A stretch of 64,000 nucleotides of DNA. Source: Clostridium_AD sp050717635 (GTDB lineage Bacteria; Bacillota; Clostridia; Clostridiales; Clostridiaceae). Under the pieces are notes generated by a model, which saw nothing but the letters and a program-made list of their open reading frames with translations, was not told where the DNA came from and searched no databases. The stretch spans positions 3,305 to 67,304 of the forward strand of contig NZ_JBOITO010000042.1 in NCBI RefSeq assembly GCF_050717635.1, in the 5' to 3' direction. Shown piece by piece: positions 1-9,713 of the stretch. The translations under genes were made by a program, and so were the position numbers. Each line of letters begins with the position of its first letter. Positions within the stretch are counted from its first letter, which is position 1.

Positions 1-455
1 ACACCCCCCCAACTACCACATTAAGACCATTATATCTCATTTCATTTGCTGTTTGCTCTATGGCTTCATGGGAAGGAATGTCTATATCTATAAGTTTATA
101 GTCTATATTTAACAATTTATATTTATTGCTTCCATACTGATGAAAAGGTAGAAGGTGAATCTCGGTCAGGTTTAAACTTTTAACAAATATAATTATCTCT
201 TTTATATTTTCATAATCCATGGTATACCTTGAATGAGAGGTACTCTTGGTATAACCTTTTTATTCATGTAAACCAAGGTTTTAATGTTATTTTTTATTAG
301 ATTTATATGTGCTCCAAGTATTACTTTAGATTTCTCTTCATCCATTATTTTAAGATCAAATAAGATTAAATCTAAATATGTTGCTAGTTCAATAAGGATT
401 TGGGTATTCTCTTGGCCACTAGTTTCTATTGCAGTATTTATACCTAAACTTTTTA
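1..455 (-). pseudogene. glycyl radical enzyme activase, remnant (runs off the left edge)
   Basis: The minus strand encodes the C-terminal two thirds of a radical-SAM activase of the pyruvate formate-lyase activating type. Recognisable pieces are the GINTAIETSG strand, a YLDLILFDLKIMD segment and a RVPLIQG segment. The N-terminus with the CxxxCxxC iron-sulfur motif is absent because the sequence is fused at about 455 to the preceding glycyl radical enzyme. A single-base loss near 222 shifts the frame: the expected continuation (G-Y-T-M-D-Y-E-N) is readable in the next frame, on to the window edge. Such activases install the glycyl radical on a partner enzyme. Without the cluster motif this copy cannot work. 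Confidence 0.8.
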
Positions 456-1635
456 GCTTCATAAAAGCATATAAAAAATCACATAATTTATGAATTCCTT
501 CTTCGCCTTCTAAAGTTTTAGGACTGAATTTAACATTTAATAGGCTTCCATTTGTTGTTAAGTAGTTATCTAATTTACTTACGCTTTTGAGCACTGCAGT
601 AGGACCAAGAACATCCCGACCTACCATAGGGGACAACCCACCATCTGCAAGTTGTTCACCAGACTTACGTCCATCAGGAGTTGCACCTACAGCTTTTCCA
701 AGGGGGATATGAGCAGATACGGTATAAGAACCAGGTACAAAAGTTCCACCTCTAGGAGTTACGTGTTTTTCTACTGCTTTTGCGTAATATCTAAGAATTT
801 CTGCACCAAGGTTATCTACTTCATCATTGTCATTCCCAAATTTATCATACTTATTAATCAAGCGAACTCTAAGTTTTTTATTTTCTACGCCCTCAAAATT
901 ACACTCTAGAGCCTTTGTTAGAACACTCAACGAAACTCTTTTTTCGTCATAAACAATCTTCTTTAGAGCATAAAGAGAATCGCTTAAATTCGCGATACCA
1001 ATACCTTGAACACCAGAAAAATTGTATTTTGCACCACCATAGGTTATATCTTTACCAGTTTCTAGACAATTATTGATGCTTCATAGAAACCACTTTCTGG
1101 GTGATTTCTAGATAGTAATAACGTTTCATTAATTATCTGACCTAAGCCACTGTTTAATAATTTCTCAAAATTCTGAATTATATGCCCTTGACCTTTATCA
1201 GTTTGATTGAGCTTGAAAATATCTAAATCCACAGGAATGCGAACTTCGGGAGTAAGTCTTTAAGGGATTTACCGGTCCAATAAGGATAAAGAACTTCTCT
1301 ATAGTTTTTTTTATCTTCCTCTGATATAAAGAAAGAATCTTGTGGTCTACTCTCTAATGTATCCAGTTCATCATTAATTCAGTATGGATCCATTTCAGGA
1401 GAAATGATTCCACTCCTAGGCTTTGGAGTTCTATTACCAACTATAAGTTCTTCATCTCTTATAGATATTTCTACATTCTTTAAAATGTGTGTGGTTGCTT
1501 TCGCTCGTCTAATAATTGAACTTTGGCCTTCAGTTTCTTTATAGCTTTCTGTATACAATAGAGCTATTTCAAGGGATACTTCTCTTTTGTTTTCGAAGAG
1601 TTCACTTTTAAGTTTTGAATTCTATTATTAGTCAA
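455..1635 (-). pseudogene. glycyl radical enzyme (PFL/glycerol-dehydratase-like), decayed
   Basis: A TTG start at 1635 lies 8 nt after an AGGAGG on the minus strand. The reading then shows family landmarks in shifting frames: IRDEELIVGNRTPKPRSGI, TYGGAKYNFSGVQGIGIANL, and PGSYTVSAHIPLGKAVGATP with DGRKSGEQLADGGLSP. Lesions include a TGA in place of Trp at 1379-1381, frameshifts near 1258 and 1080, and a terminal deletion joining ...LCDFLYAFMKL directly to the activase. The deletion removes the C-terminal glycyl radical motif (expected R-V-A-G-Y-like). The central deletions also remove the active-site Cys region. The substrate class cannot be assigned; the divergent DeoR gene at 1917 is its likely former regulator. 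Confidence 0.82.
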
Positions 1636-1916
1636 ATTACTTACCTCCTTTGTAAAGAATATTTGGTTATTTTTTTATGATACCATAGTCTATTATGATT
1701 CCTTATTAATTATTGTTTTCTATCATTGTTTATTGTTTGCTCTTATTGTATAATGGAAGTAAGAATAATTCAATGCTTATTATAATAATATTTAATTGTT
1801 TTTTTAGACAAAGGAATAGAAAGGTTCATATTAAATGATTTAAGAATCTGATAAAAAAATAATAGTTTGCTATACATTATATATGTACACATTCTATAAG
1901 GTAAGGTGGAGATACT

Positions 1917-2678
1917 TTGTTTGCAGAGGAAAGAATCGAAAAAATTATTGATAAGTTAAATGAAAATCAAAAGGTAGTCGTAAAGGATCTAAGTAAAAGT
2001 TTCAATGTAACAGAGGATTGTATAAGAAAAGATTTGAAAATCTTAGAAAAGCAAGGAATACTTAAAAGAACTTATGGAGGTGGAGTATTAATTAGACAGG
2101 CAGCTCCACATAATGATATTTTAATTAGAAAGAATATTAATTTAGAGGGTAAACAAAAAATTGCAGAAAAGGCTTTTGAACTTATACAACAAAGTGAAAC
2201 AATTTTTTTAGATATATCATCCACCAATATACTTATTGCTGAGAAAATTGCAAAAGGTAATAAAAAACTATTAGTTATAACTAATATGATAGATACTATT
2301 AAAATCTTTTCAAATTGCGGACATGTAGATGTAATAAGTACTGGAGGGGTATATGATAAAGAATTAAATGGATTTGTAGGGTCAACAGCTATAGAGATTA
2401 TATCTAGGCACAAAGTAAATAGGGCATTTATAGGAAGCTGTGGAGTAAATATGTTTGATAAAAGTGTTACAACGTTCGATGTGGAAGATGGTAATACTAA
2501 AAAAGCTATTATTCATTCTGGAAAAAAAGTTTATCTAGTGATGGAAAATAAAAAATTCCAATATGATGGAACATATAAATTTGCAGATATATATGATATA
2601 GATGCAATTATTGTAGATGAAAAGCCGGATGAAAAAATCTGTATGGAGCTAGAAAAAGTAAACATAGATTTGATTTAA
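1917..2678 (+). CDS. DeoR/GlpR-family transcriptional regulator
   Basis: This 253-residue protein has the DeoR layout. An N-terminal winged helix (about 1-60, AEERIEKIIDKLNENQKVVV and ENCIRKDLK-like recognition helix) ends in the family's L-KRTYGGGV signature. The effector domain (about 75-250) resembles sugar-phosphate isomerases and contains FLDISSTN, ITNMIDT and the GSCGVN stretch. The start is TTG at 1917, chosen because AAGGTGGA lies 7-14 nt upstream and no ATG fits. It is divergent from the dead glycyl radical enzyme locus and probably controlled it. A phosphorylated sugar or polyol effector is usual for the family. The gene itself looks intact. Confidence 0.85.
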   Translation: MFAEERIEKIIDKLNENQKVVVKDLSKSFNVTEDCIRKDLKILEKQGILKRTYGGGVLIRQAAPHNDILIRKNINLEGKQKIAEKAFELIQQSETIFLDISSTNILIAEKIAKGNKKLLVITNMIDTIKIFSNCGHVDVISTGGVYDKELNGFVGSTAIEIISRHKVNRAFIGSCGVNMFDKSVTTFDVEDGNTKKAIIHSGKKVYLVMENKKFQYDGTYKFADIYDIDAIIVDEKPDEKICMELEKVNIDLI

Positions 2679-2693
2679 AAAGTAGTGAAGAGG

Positions 2694-2724
2694 GAGCAAT
2701 AAAGTTTATTGCTCTTTTTTATTT
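2694..2724 (+). terminator. rho-independent terminator after the DeoR gene
   Basis: GAGCAATAAA pairs with TTTATTGCTC across a 2-nt loop and is followed by a T tract. It lies just downstream of the regulator stop codon. Confidence 0.85.
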
Positions 2725-2847
2725 TAAGTATAGGTTAATAAATGAAATATAATCTCCACATCATTGAGTGATGTCGTAAAAAAAACTAATCAACTAATTG
2801 ATAAAGTTGTGGTACATGTAAACAGTCTAAAATAGAATAGAATTTTA

Positions 2848-2894
2848 ATAAAAGGATATTTTTGAATTAGACAATTCGAAGATACCCTTTTATT
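2848..2894 (-). terminator. probable terminator of the GGDEF gene
   Basis: AATAAAAGG-TATC on the minus strand pairs imperfectly with its complement across a ~20-nt loop, and a T-rich run follows. The stem includes the stop codon of the minus-strand gene. Confidence 0.5.
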
Positions 2895-5220
2895 GAAAGA
2901 ATTTTAATTTCATAATTTTCTTTTGCTTGTAAAGCTCTTTGTCTGCAGCTTGAATTAATTGGTCGAAACTAAGCAATTTGTCAGGAGAATAAACTGAAAA
3001 TCCTAAACTAATAGATAACTTATATGGTTTTTTAGCAATGGCGTTATATTTGTCAAAATTAAATTTAATATTTTGTAAAATCCCATTAATTTCATCTTCA
3101 GTAGATTTATTTGCTGCGATTATGGTAAATTCATCGCCACCAATACGAGAGACAATATCATCTGGTCCAAAGGATTCCTTAAGTAGAAGTGCTGCCGTTA
3201 AAATAGCTTCATCACCTTCTTTATGACCATAAGTATCATTAATTTTCTTTAAGCCATCCAAGTCTCCAAAACACATAACAGCTTTACCACCAGTAATAGC
3301 AGCTGCTTTATATAAGCTGCCTCCGTGCATATAAAATCCTCTTCTATTGAAGATACCTGTTAATTCATCAATTACATAATTGTTTTTTAATTCCCCATTA
3401 CGCTTTTCTAGTTCAATAACAGCTAAATTCAATTGATCTTCTGCTTTTATACGTTCATCAAATAGCATTTGAATTTTTAGTGTATTACTAATCTGCTCCC
3501 TAAAGGTTTCATAAACAAATTCATCCAATGCATTCATATCCCAGGCAATATATCCAAAATAGTAATCACCTGTAACTAAAGGAAAGAAAATTAGCTCATT
3601 TCTTTTTCCACTGCCCATAAACTGGGGTGGTAATATGTCTTGTGTATCCAAATATTGAGTATTAGCTAGCTTACCCTCATTATATCCTAAAATTAAATTA
3701 GCCTTGCCCGGTAATTTAAAATTCTTGTGGAACAAACTAGTTACAGGAATATCATAAATACATAAATAACATTGTTTAATTTCATACCAGGACATGGCAG
3801 ATATAATAACTTTAGTTAATTTCTCAAGGTTTGGTATAGTATTAAATTCTCTCAATATATCACGTGTACCTATATACATTCTTTTAAAATTAAAGTGTTT
3901 TATGGACTCTCTTTTATTGATAATGTCTCCTATTAAAACACTAGCCAAATAAGAGATTTCTTCTACTACCCTTAAAAGCTCATAATTTTTCATATGAGAA
4001 AATATAAAATTACGAATAGCATAAAGTGCCTCATTCCATAAATAATTGTGTTTATTTAATATGTAGGAATCAAATAAAACATCTTTAAATCTTTCTAAAA
4101 ATTCTCCTTCTGTTTTTTTAGCTTTCATATCTCTTATAAATGCATTTGCTAAATTAATAATTTTTGTGTTGTCTTCTAATATCTTTGACTCGGGTATCCC
4201 AAGTGACCTTAGTATTAAATTTACTATAGAAGATCGGTTTGTGATTAAGTAATTTTCAAGTTCTTCACAATCACTATAATACATAGTATCCTGACTTAAC
4301 CCATGGGGTAATATTAATGGTGCTTTATTTTTTATAATATTGTAACAGCCACAGGACTCTCGTATTATTAACTTTCCTTTTAAAGAGGTACATTGTGGTA
4401 CCGAATTTCCATCTAAAATTGAAACTATATATTTAGCAGCTAGTGAAGCCATTTCAAAAATAGGTTGCTCAATAGTAGTAAAAGAGGGAGAGAAAGATCT
4501 TACTGATTCTACATTATCAAACCCAGTTAATGCTATATCTTTTCCAACTTCAATTCCCATGTGTTTTAAACGGTAAAATACTTCGATTGCCATTTCATCG
4601 TTTGAAACTGCAATAACCTGTGGCCTTCTATTTCTATGCACCATAAGCTCATTTACAGCCTTAGCTGCTGATAATTCATGGAAATCTCCTTCAACAATTA
4701 ACTCATCATCAATAGGTATGTTATGTTCTCTTAAAGCGTCCTTATATCCTTCGAACCTCATAACTGATTCAGCATTTAAAGAAGTCCCCGTAATAAAAGC
4801 TATTTCAGAATAATTATGATGCTCTATTAAATGGTTAACCATTAAATGCATACATTCTCTGTTGTCAAAAATTATGCTAGGAATATCTTTAATATCTATG
4901 CCAATACTTACTATGGGGATAGATCTATAGCGTTCTAAAAATTTAATGAATTTATTAATTCCAATATAATTAAGCAATAAGCCTGGACATATAATTAATC
5001 CATCTAGTTTATTTGTATTAACTAAATCGTAAATAACATTCTGATTTGATTCATCCCTATTAGGAGACTCAAGAGCTCCACCTGCAAAAAAAAGTACATC
5101 AAAATCTCTTTCTTTAGCAATTTTTTTTATTCCTTTACAAACAGGTGACTGGTAGAAGCCATCAAAAGAGTTAATTAAAACGCCTATTATTTTCCTTCTA
5201 TTTTGGAATAAATTGTTCAT
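2890..5220 (-). CDS. LacI-like ligand-binding sensor fused to a GGDEF diguanylate cyclase
   Basis: This 776-residue protein combines three parts. Residues ~10-290 form a type-1 periplasmic-binding fold as found in LacI/PurR regulators (KIIGVLINSFDGFYQSPVCKG start, AVSNDEMAIEVFYRLKHMGI, GFDNVESVRSFSPSFTTIEQ), but there is no lacI helix-turn-helix in front of it. Residues ~300-600 are a helical/GAF-like linker. Residues ~620-770 are a GGDEF domain with DELTGIFNRRGF, FGDLDGLKKIND and an intact RIGGDEF active loop. No signal peptide or membrane helix is visible, so the sensor should be cytoplasmic and probably couples a small sugar-like ligand to c-di-GMP synthesis. The RxxD inhibitory site is not obvious. 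It stands alone, convergent with the DeoR gene. Confidence 0.85.
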   Translation of the reverse strand: MNNLFQNRRKIIGVLINSFDGFYQSPVCKGIKKIAKERDFDVLFFAGGALESPNRDESNQNVIYDLVNTNKLDGLIICPGLLLNYIGINKFIKFLERYRSIPIVSIGIDIKDIPSIIFDNRECMHLMVNHLIEHHNYSEIAFITGTSLNAESVMRFEGYKDALREHNIPIDDELIVEGDFHELSAAKAVNELMVHRNRRPQVIAVSNDEMAIEVFYRLKHMGIEVGKDIALTGFDNVESVRSFSPSFTTIEQPIFEMASLAAKYIVSILDGNSVPQCTSLKGKLIIRESCGCYNIIKNKAPLILPHGLSQDTMYYSDCEELENYLITNRSSIVNLILRSLGIPESKILEDNTKIINLANAFIRDMKAKKTEGEFLERFKDVLFDSYILNKHNYLWNEALYAIRNFIFSHMKNYELLRVVEEISYLASVLIGDIINKRESIKHFNFKRMYIGTRDILREFNTIPNLEKLTKVIISAMSWYEIKQCYLCIYDIPVTSLFHKNFKLPGKANLILGYNEGKLANTQYLDTQDILPPQFMGSGKRNELIFFPLVTGDYYFGYIAWDMNALDEFVYETFREQISNTLKIQMLFDERIKAEDQLNLAVIELEKRNGELKNNYVIDELTGIFNRRGFYMHGGSLYKAAAITGGKAVMCFGDLDGLKKINDTYGHKEGDEAILTAALLLKESFGPDDIVSRIGGDEFTIIAANKSTEDEINGILQNIKFNFDKYNAIAKKPYKLSISLGFSVYSPDKLLSFDQLIQAADKELYKQKKIMKLKFFQ

Positions 5221-5464
5221 CTTTACATAACCCCCTAATGGATTTCTAATAATTTGAAAATTATATTAATTTTATCATTAAATACTACATTATGGCAAGC
5301 AAATATCGTAAAAGCAATCATATATTTTCAGTGTTTTTCTAAAATAAATGAATTTTTTTCAAAAATATACGTCTAACTAACGAACTTGGAAATAATGGGG
5401 AGAAAATTGGGTTTTAGCTAATATGCAGAATAATAGGAATATTACAATTAATACCCTCAAAATC

Positions 5465-5493
5465 TTGACAGGTTGCAATGTAAAAGATATACT
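5465..5493 (+). promoter_or_regulatory. sigma-A promoter of the NSS symporter gene
   Basis: TTGACA (5465-5470), a 17-nt spacer and TATACT (5488-5493) make a near-consensus housekeeping promoter about 80 nt before the ATG at 5573. Confidence 0.8.
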
Positions 5494-5511
5494 ATAGAAG
5501 AATTATGTCGA

Positions 5512-5533
5512 TTTTTACGTTGAATTGTAAAAA
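5512..5533. promoter_or_regulatory. inverted repeat in the symporter 5' leader
   Basis: TTTTTAC, 8 nt, GTAAAAA, placed just after the predicted transcription start. It could be an operator or a leader hairpin. The left half with flank (ATTTTTACGTTG) recurs at 8354-8365. Confidence 0.35.
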
Positions 5534-5572
5534 TATTGAATATATTTAATAACTTTTGTAGGAGGGTTACTC

Positions 5573-6958
5573 ATGAAAAAAACAAATGAAAAACCAAAAA
5601 GAGAACAGTGGAGTTCAAAAACCGGATTTATTCTTGCTGCTGCAGGGTCTGCTGTGGGTCTTGGTAATCTTTGGAAGTTTCCTTATACGGCAGGTAGCAA
5701 TGGTGGAGGAGCTTTTGTAGTTGTTTATATTGTGATGCTTTTTTTAGTAGGTTTTACTTTAATGATGGCGGAGCTTGTACTGGGTAGACATACACAGCTA
5801 AGTGCAGTAGGTGCTTATAGGAAAGTTAAGAAAAAATGGGCATGGGTTGGATTTATAGGAGTAGGGGCATCATTTTTAATATTAACATTCTATAGTGTTA
5901 TTGGTGGATGGGTATTAAAGTATATCGTTACAGCATTTTCAGGTGGATTTAATACAACAGACCTTGGAGCCCTTGAAGGTATATTTACGACCTTCATAGG
6001 AAGCCCAGTTCAGCCAATTATTTACCATGGTATATTTATGGCATTAACATTATTTATAGTTATGGGTGGTATTAGCGGTGGTATCGAAAAGTTTAGTAAG
6101 ATTTTAATGCCGGCATTATTTATAATGATGGTTGTAATTATGATTAGATCTGTTACACTTCCAGGTGCTATGGAAGGTGTTGAATTTCTATTAAAACCAG
6201 ATTTTTCTAAAATCGATGGCTCTGTTATATTAGCAGCGGCAGGACAGGTATTCTTTTCTCTAAGTCTTGGTATGGGCGTTATTATTGCATACGGTAGTTA
6301 CCTTTCAAAAGATGAAAATCTTGTAGAAAGTGCTTTTTATATTCCATTGATTGATACTATAATAGCGCTACTTGCTGGACTTACAATTCTACCAGCAGTA
6401 TTTGCACTTGGCTTTGACCCAGCTGGTGGACCTGGACTTCTTTTCATAACATTACCAGGTGTATTTGCTAAGATGCCTTTAGGATCCTTCTTTGCTATAT
6501 TATTCTTCGTATTAGTTTTATTTGCTGCTATTACTTCTTCAATTTCACTATTAGAGTCTGCGGTGGCAGTATGTATTGACGAATTTAGATGGAAACGTAA
6601 AACTGCAACAATTGGACTTGCAATTCTTGCTTTCCTTATTGGTGTACCTTCTTCATTAGCTAATGGACCGGTTATGTCAGATATGGTATTTATTAAGGGT
6701 CTTAACTTTTTTGACTCGATGAGCTACATGGCAGAAAGTATCCTTCTGCCACTGGCAGGGTTACTGCTATCTATATTCATAGGATGGGTATGGGGTGTAG
6801 ACAAAGCAATAGCAGAGGCTACCAATGATGGAAAGGTAAAGTTTTCTCTCGCCTTCATTTGGGGATTCCTTATTAAATGGGTAGTGCCTGTTGCTATATT
6901 TGTAATTTTATTACAAAGCACTGGCATATTAGATTGGATTTTAGCTAGTGTAAAATAG
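5573..6958 (+). CDS. neurotransmitter:sodium symporter (NSS) family amino-acid transporter
   Basis: This 461-residue integral membrane protein is of the LeuT/MhsT fold. The diagnostic first-helix motif AVGLGNLWKFPY is present at about residues 27-38, and about eleven hydrophobic segments follow, a common count in bacterial members. Such proteins import amino acids with Na+. The exact substrate cannot be read from sequence. The ATG at 5573 follows TAGGAGGG at good spacing. It is monocistronic, with its own sigma-A promoter and a strong terminator, and faces an M20 peptidase gene that may act on related substrates (inference from position only). Confidence 0.9.
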   Translation: MKKTNEKPKREQWSSKTGFILAAAGSAVGLGNLWKFPYTAGSNGGGAFVVVYIVMLFLVGFTLMMAELVLGRHTQLSAVGAYRKVKKKWAWVGFIGVGASFLILTFYSVIGGWVLKYIVTAFSGGFNTTDLGALEGIFTTFIGSPVQPIIYHGIFMALTLFIVMGGISGGIEKFSKILMPALFIMMVVIMIRSVTLPGAMEGVEFLLKPDFSKIDGSVILAAAGQVFFSLSLGMGVIIAYGSYLSKDENLVESAFYIPLIDTIIALLAGLTILPAVFALGFDPAGGPGLLFITLPGVFAKMPLGSFFAILFFVLVLFAAITSSISLLESAVAVCIDEFRWKRKTATIGLAILAFLIGVPSSLANGPVMSDMVFIKGLNFFDSMSYMAESILLPLAGLLLSIFIGWVWGVDKAIAEATNDGKVKFSLAFIWGFLIKWVVPVAIFVILLQSTGILDWILASVK

Positions 6959-6981
6959 ATAGTGTTAATTTTGAATATAAT

Positions 6982-7021
6982 AAATCCAACCTGTAAAAAC
7001 TTTTACAGGTTGGATTTTTTT
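6982..7021 (+). terminator. strong terminator after the NSS gene (bidirectional)
   Basis: AAATCCAACCTGTAAAA pairs perfectly with its complement across a 2-nt loop and runs into T7. The A-rich left flank may serve the convergent M20 gene as well. Confidence 0.9.
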
Positions 7022-7057
7022 AGCAATAAGTACATGCTCATTATATACTATTAAATT

Positions 7058-8281
7058 TTACTTGGTAAGTAATTTGACTAAAAAGTCATAGATAATATCG
7101 GCTGTTTTTTTTATAGAACTTATGGTAGCATATTCATCAGGACCATGAATATGTTCACCTTCAGCACCAAAAATAATTATAGGCACATTTAAGTTTGAAC
7201 CTAAGTGGTTAAAATCACCTATGCATTGAAAATAAGAGATGCTTGCGTCTAAGCCAGAAACATTCTTTATTGAGTCTAAGAAGGCAGCAACAAAGCAATT
7301 TTGCCGTGGCACTATATATGGCAAATAGCCTGGGCTACCGGCTGAAGGGGTATCTCTAAAAGTGATTTTATAAGTGCTTTTAATATTTGTTTTTTTAATT
7401 GAGCTAACTATATAACTCTCTATCTTTTCTTCATCCTCTCCTATGACAACGTGCCAAAACAGTCTGACTTTAGCATAATCCGGAACACTGCAAGCACCAC
7501 CATTACTTTCTATAGCAATGACACATGCAACACCTTTTCCTAAAGACAATCCTTCAACACAATCGATTTTTTCTAATTCACATATGAATTTTGAGGCATC
7601 AACCGCTGCATTGATACCCGATGTTGGTAGCGCTGCATGACAAGCTTTACCGAAGAATTCAACCTCAAGACCATATCCACCTCTTGCTCCAAGAGATACA
7701 TCTGGAAAAGAACGATTATTGAACCCTGCGCTTGGCTCAGTACTTATTATAAAATCCACGTTTTTAAGTAATCCTTCTTCAATTAATGCATTTGTTCCAA
7801 GGCCGTAAGGGCCTTCTTCATCAGAAACAAATGTTGCAATAATCTTTCCGTTAAATTCTTTGTAAAGTCCATTAAACTTTCTGAGAGCAAGCATAGAAGC
7901 ACAACAACCGGATTTCATATCAAGAGCACCAAGTCCGTAAATTTTATCACCCTCTAAAAGCCCACTATAGGGGTCTTTAGACCACCCACTACAAAGATTA
8001 ACAGTATCTAAGTGGCAATTTATACATATAATAGGACCATCATGCTGACCAGTAATTTCACAGATAACATTTTTGCCCATGAAATTAGTTGTTTTTGATT
8101 CATGATATAAATGAAGGAACGCTTTCATTTGATTAGTTATGAACCATTGGTAGGTAAAATCCATAATGTTATCTTCAAAAAAATAGGGGCTTGGTATGTA
8201 GATCAATTCTTTCATTAATTTAATTGTTTCAAGTGTTGTGATTTCGTCATAGGATGTGGTGTCTTCAGTTATTTTGGCCAT
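7058..8281 (-). CDS. M20-family metallopeptidase/deacylase (ArgE/DapE/CPG2-like)
   Basis: This 407-residue cytoplasmic zinc hydrolase has the M20 metal ligands in order: CHLDTV (first His/Asp), GLGALDMKSG (bridging Asp), SDEEG (catalytic and ligand Glu), then STEPS and a C-terminal GEHIHGPDEY supplying the last His. A dimerisation domain lies about 200-320 (GARGGYGLEVEFFGKACHA). Members cleave dipeptides or N-acyl amino acids; which one is not decidable here. The family usually has 370-450 residues, so it is full length. It converges on the NSS transporter gene. Confidence 0.85.
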   Translation of the reverse strand: MAKITEDTTSYDEITTLETIKLMKELIYIPSPYFFEDNIMDFTYQWFITNQMKAFLHLYHESKTTNFMGKNVICEITGQHDGPIICINCHLDTVNLCSGWSKDPYSGLLEGDKIYGLGALDMKSGCCASMLALRKFNGLYKEFNGKIIATFVSDEEGPYGLGTNALIEEGLLKNVDFIISTEPSAGFNNRSFPDVSLGARGGYGLEVEFFGKACHAALPTSGINAAVDASKFICELEKIDCVEGLSLGKGVACVIAIESNGGACSVPDYAKVRLFWHVVIGEDEEKIESYIVSSIKKTNIKSTYKITFRDTPSAGSPGYLPYIVPRQNCFVAAFLDSIKNVSGLDASISYFQCIGDFNHLGSNLNVPIIIFGAEGEHIHGPDEYATISSIKKTADIIYDFLVKLLTK

Positions 8282-8452
8282 ACAGAAGTCTCCATAAAAT
8301 TGCTTTCAATATATGGTATGTTGAAACAATGAAAATAAAACTAAAAGTTGTCTATTTTTACGTTGTGTGTAGCATTATTGCATATGAGGCTAATAAACCC
8401 CTATCAGCTAAGCTAATGGAGATAATATCTTATATCTAAAGATATACTAAGA

Positions 8453-8481
8453 TTTACATATAGACACGAAAGTAATATAAT
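8453..8481 (+). promoter_or_regulatory. sigma-A promoter of the antiporter/PII-like operon
   Basis: TTTACA (8453-8458), exactly 17 nt, then TATAAT (8476-8481), about 30 nt before the ribosome binding site of the antiporter. Confidence 0.75.
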
Positions 8482-8514
8482 AGACGGTATGGGTTTAAAA
8501 AAAGGAGGTGCATT

Positions 8515-9696
8515 ATTATTAATATAAATGCATTTATAAGTTTAGGTACAGCATTAATTGTAGGTGTTATATTTGGTAAAATAGTAAATAAATTTAAAAT
8601 ACCATCTGTTGCTGGGTACATAATTGCAGGGTTAATTCTTGGAGTTTCAGGATTTAATATTGTTAACCCTGATATGATAAATAAGCTATCATTTGTTAGT
8701 GATTTTGCATTAGCTATTATTGCTTTTAAAATCGGAAGTGAACTTGAAGTATCAGTTATTAAAAAACTAGGTAAGTCTATTTTCATTATTGCAACATGTG
8801 AAGCTCTAGGGGCTTTTTTCTTAGTTACAATCGCAATGTATTTTTTAACACATAGTATAGCGATTGCTTTAATACTTGGTGCGGTAGCATCTGCAACTGC
8901 CCCAGCTGCTACAGTAATGGTTTTAAAGGAATGTAAAGCTAAGGGGCCATTAACTAGTACACTACTTGGAGTTGTGGCCGTGGATGATGCAATCTGTCTT
9001 ATGATATACTCTGTGGCATCGTCTATAGCAAAGGTTTTTATAAAACATCAACAAATAACAATTTTTAAGGTTCTTGTACATCCAATAGCAGAAATTGTAT
9101 TATCACTTGGATTAGGTTGTGTTTTAGGAATAGCGCTATGTTATTTACTTGCCAACTGTCGCAATAAAGAAGAAGATCTTGGCTTTGTAGCAGGAACATT
9201 ATTATTATTAATCGGTATATGTACAATATTTAATTTATCTTCTCTACTTGCAGCCATGACATTGGGTACAATAGTAGCTAATGTATCATCTTACAGTCGA
9301 AAAGCATTCTTTAATATAGATACTTTTTCGCCACCTATTATTGCTGCTTTCTTCATATTAGCGGGTTGTAGATTAGATATTGCACTATTACCACAAATAG
9401 GCTGGATAGGCGTTGGTTATTTCATTTTTAGGATGATTGGTAAAATCTCCGGTGCGTCGCTTGGTGCAACATTGTCAAAAGCACCTGAAACGGTTAAGAA
9501 GTATATAGGTTTTGGACTGCTTTCACAAGTCGGGGTTGCTATTGGTCTAGCTATAACAGTAAGTAAAGAATTTAGTGGTACGCCACTCGGTTCTACTGTA
9601 ATAACAATACTTTTGGCTACTACAATTGTTACAGAGTTAGTTGGACCAATACTAACTAAAAATGTTATAATAAGAGCTAAGGAATCTAATATTTAA
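8515..9696 (+). CDS. CPA2-family cation/proton antiporter (KefB/NapA-like), probable ATT start
   Basis: About 393 residues and some 12 membrane helices form a Na+ or K+/H+ exchanger fold, with no C-terminal RCK domain. The conserved family N-terminus (L-G-T-A-L-I-V-G-V-I-F-G-K, then IPSVAGYIIAGLILG) is encoded from about 8536, well upstream of the first in-frame ATG at 8674. An AGGAGGTG at 8503-8510 is followed only by ATT codons in this frame (8512, 8515, 8518) and no ATG, GTG or TTG. ATT at 8515 has the best spacing (6 nt after AGGAGG). Starting at 8674 would delete the first two helices. The next gene, 17 nt downstream, encodes a PII-like protein. Confidence 0.8.
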   Translation: MININAFISLGTALIVGVIFGKIVNKFKIPSVAGYIIAGLILGVSGFNIVNPDMINKLSFVSDFALAIIAFKIGSELEVSVIKKLGKSIFIIATCEALGAFFLVTIAMYFLTHSIAIALILGAVASATAPAATVMVLKECKAKGPLTSTLLGVVAVDDAICLMIYSVASSIAKVFIKHQQITIFKVLVHPIAEIVLSLGLGCVLGIALCYLLANCRNKEEDLGFVAGTLLLLIGICTIFNLSSLLAAMTLGTIVANVSSYSRKAFFNIDTFSPPIIAAFFILAGCRLDIALLPQIGWIGVGYFIFRMIGKISGASLGATLSKAPETVKKYIGFGLLSQVGVAIGLAITVSKEFSGTPLGSTVITILLATTIVTELVGPILTKNVIIRAKESNI

Positions 9697-9713
9697 TTAA
9701 GGAGAGATAACTT

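Noticed and set aside
202..930. A 242-residue minus-strand open frame looking like a glycyl radical protein
   Set aside because: It is the in-frame join of the tail of one pseudogene and the middle of another; both active sites are missing.
8254..8439. A 61-codon plus-strand frame across the M20 start and the intergenic region
   Set aside because: No ribosome binding site, overlap with a real gene, and unlikely composition.
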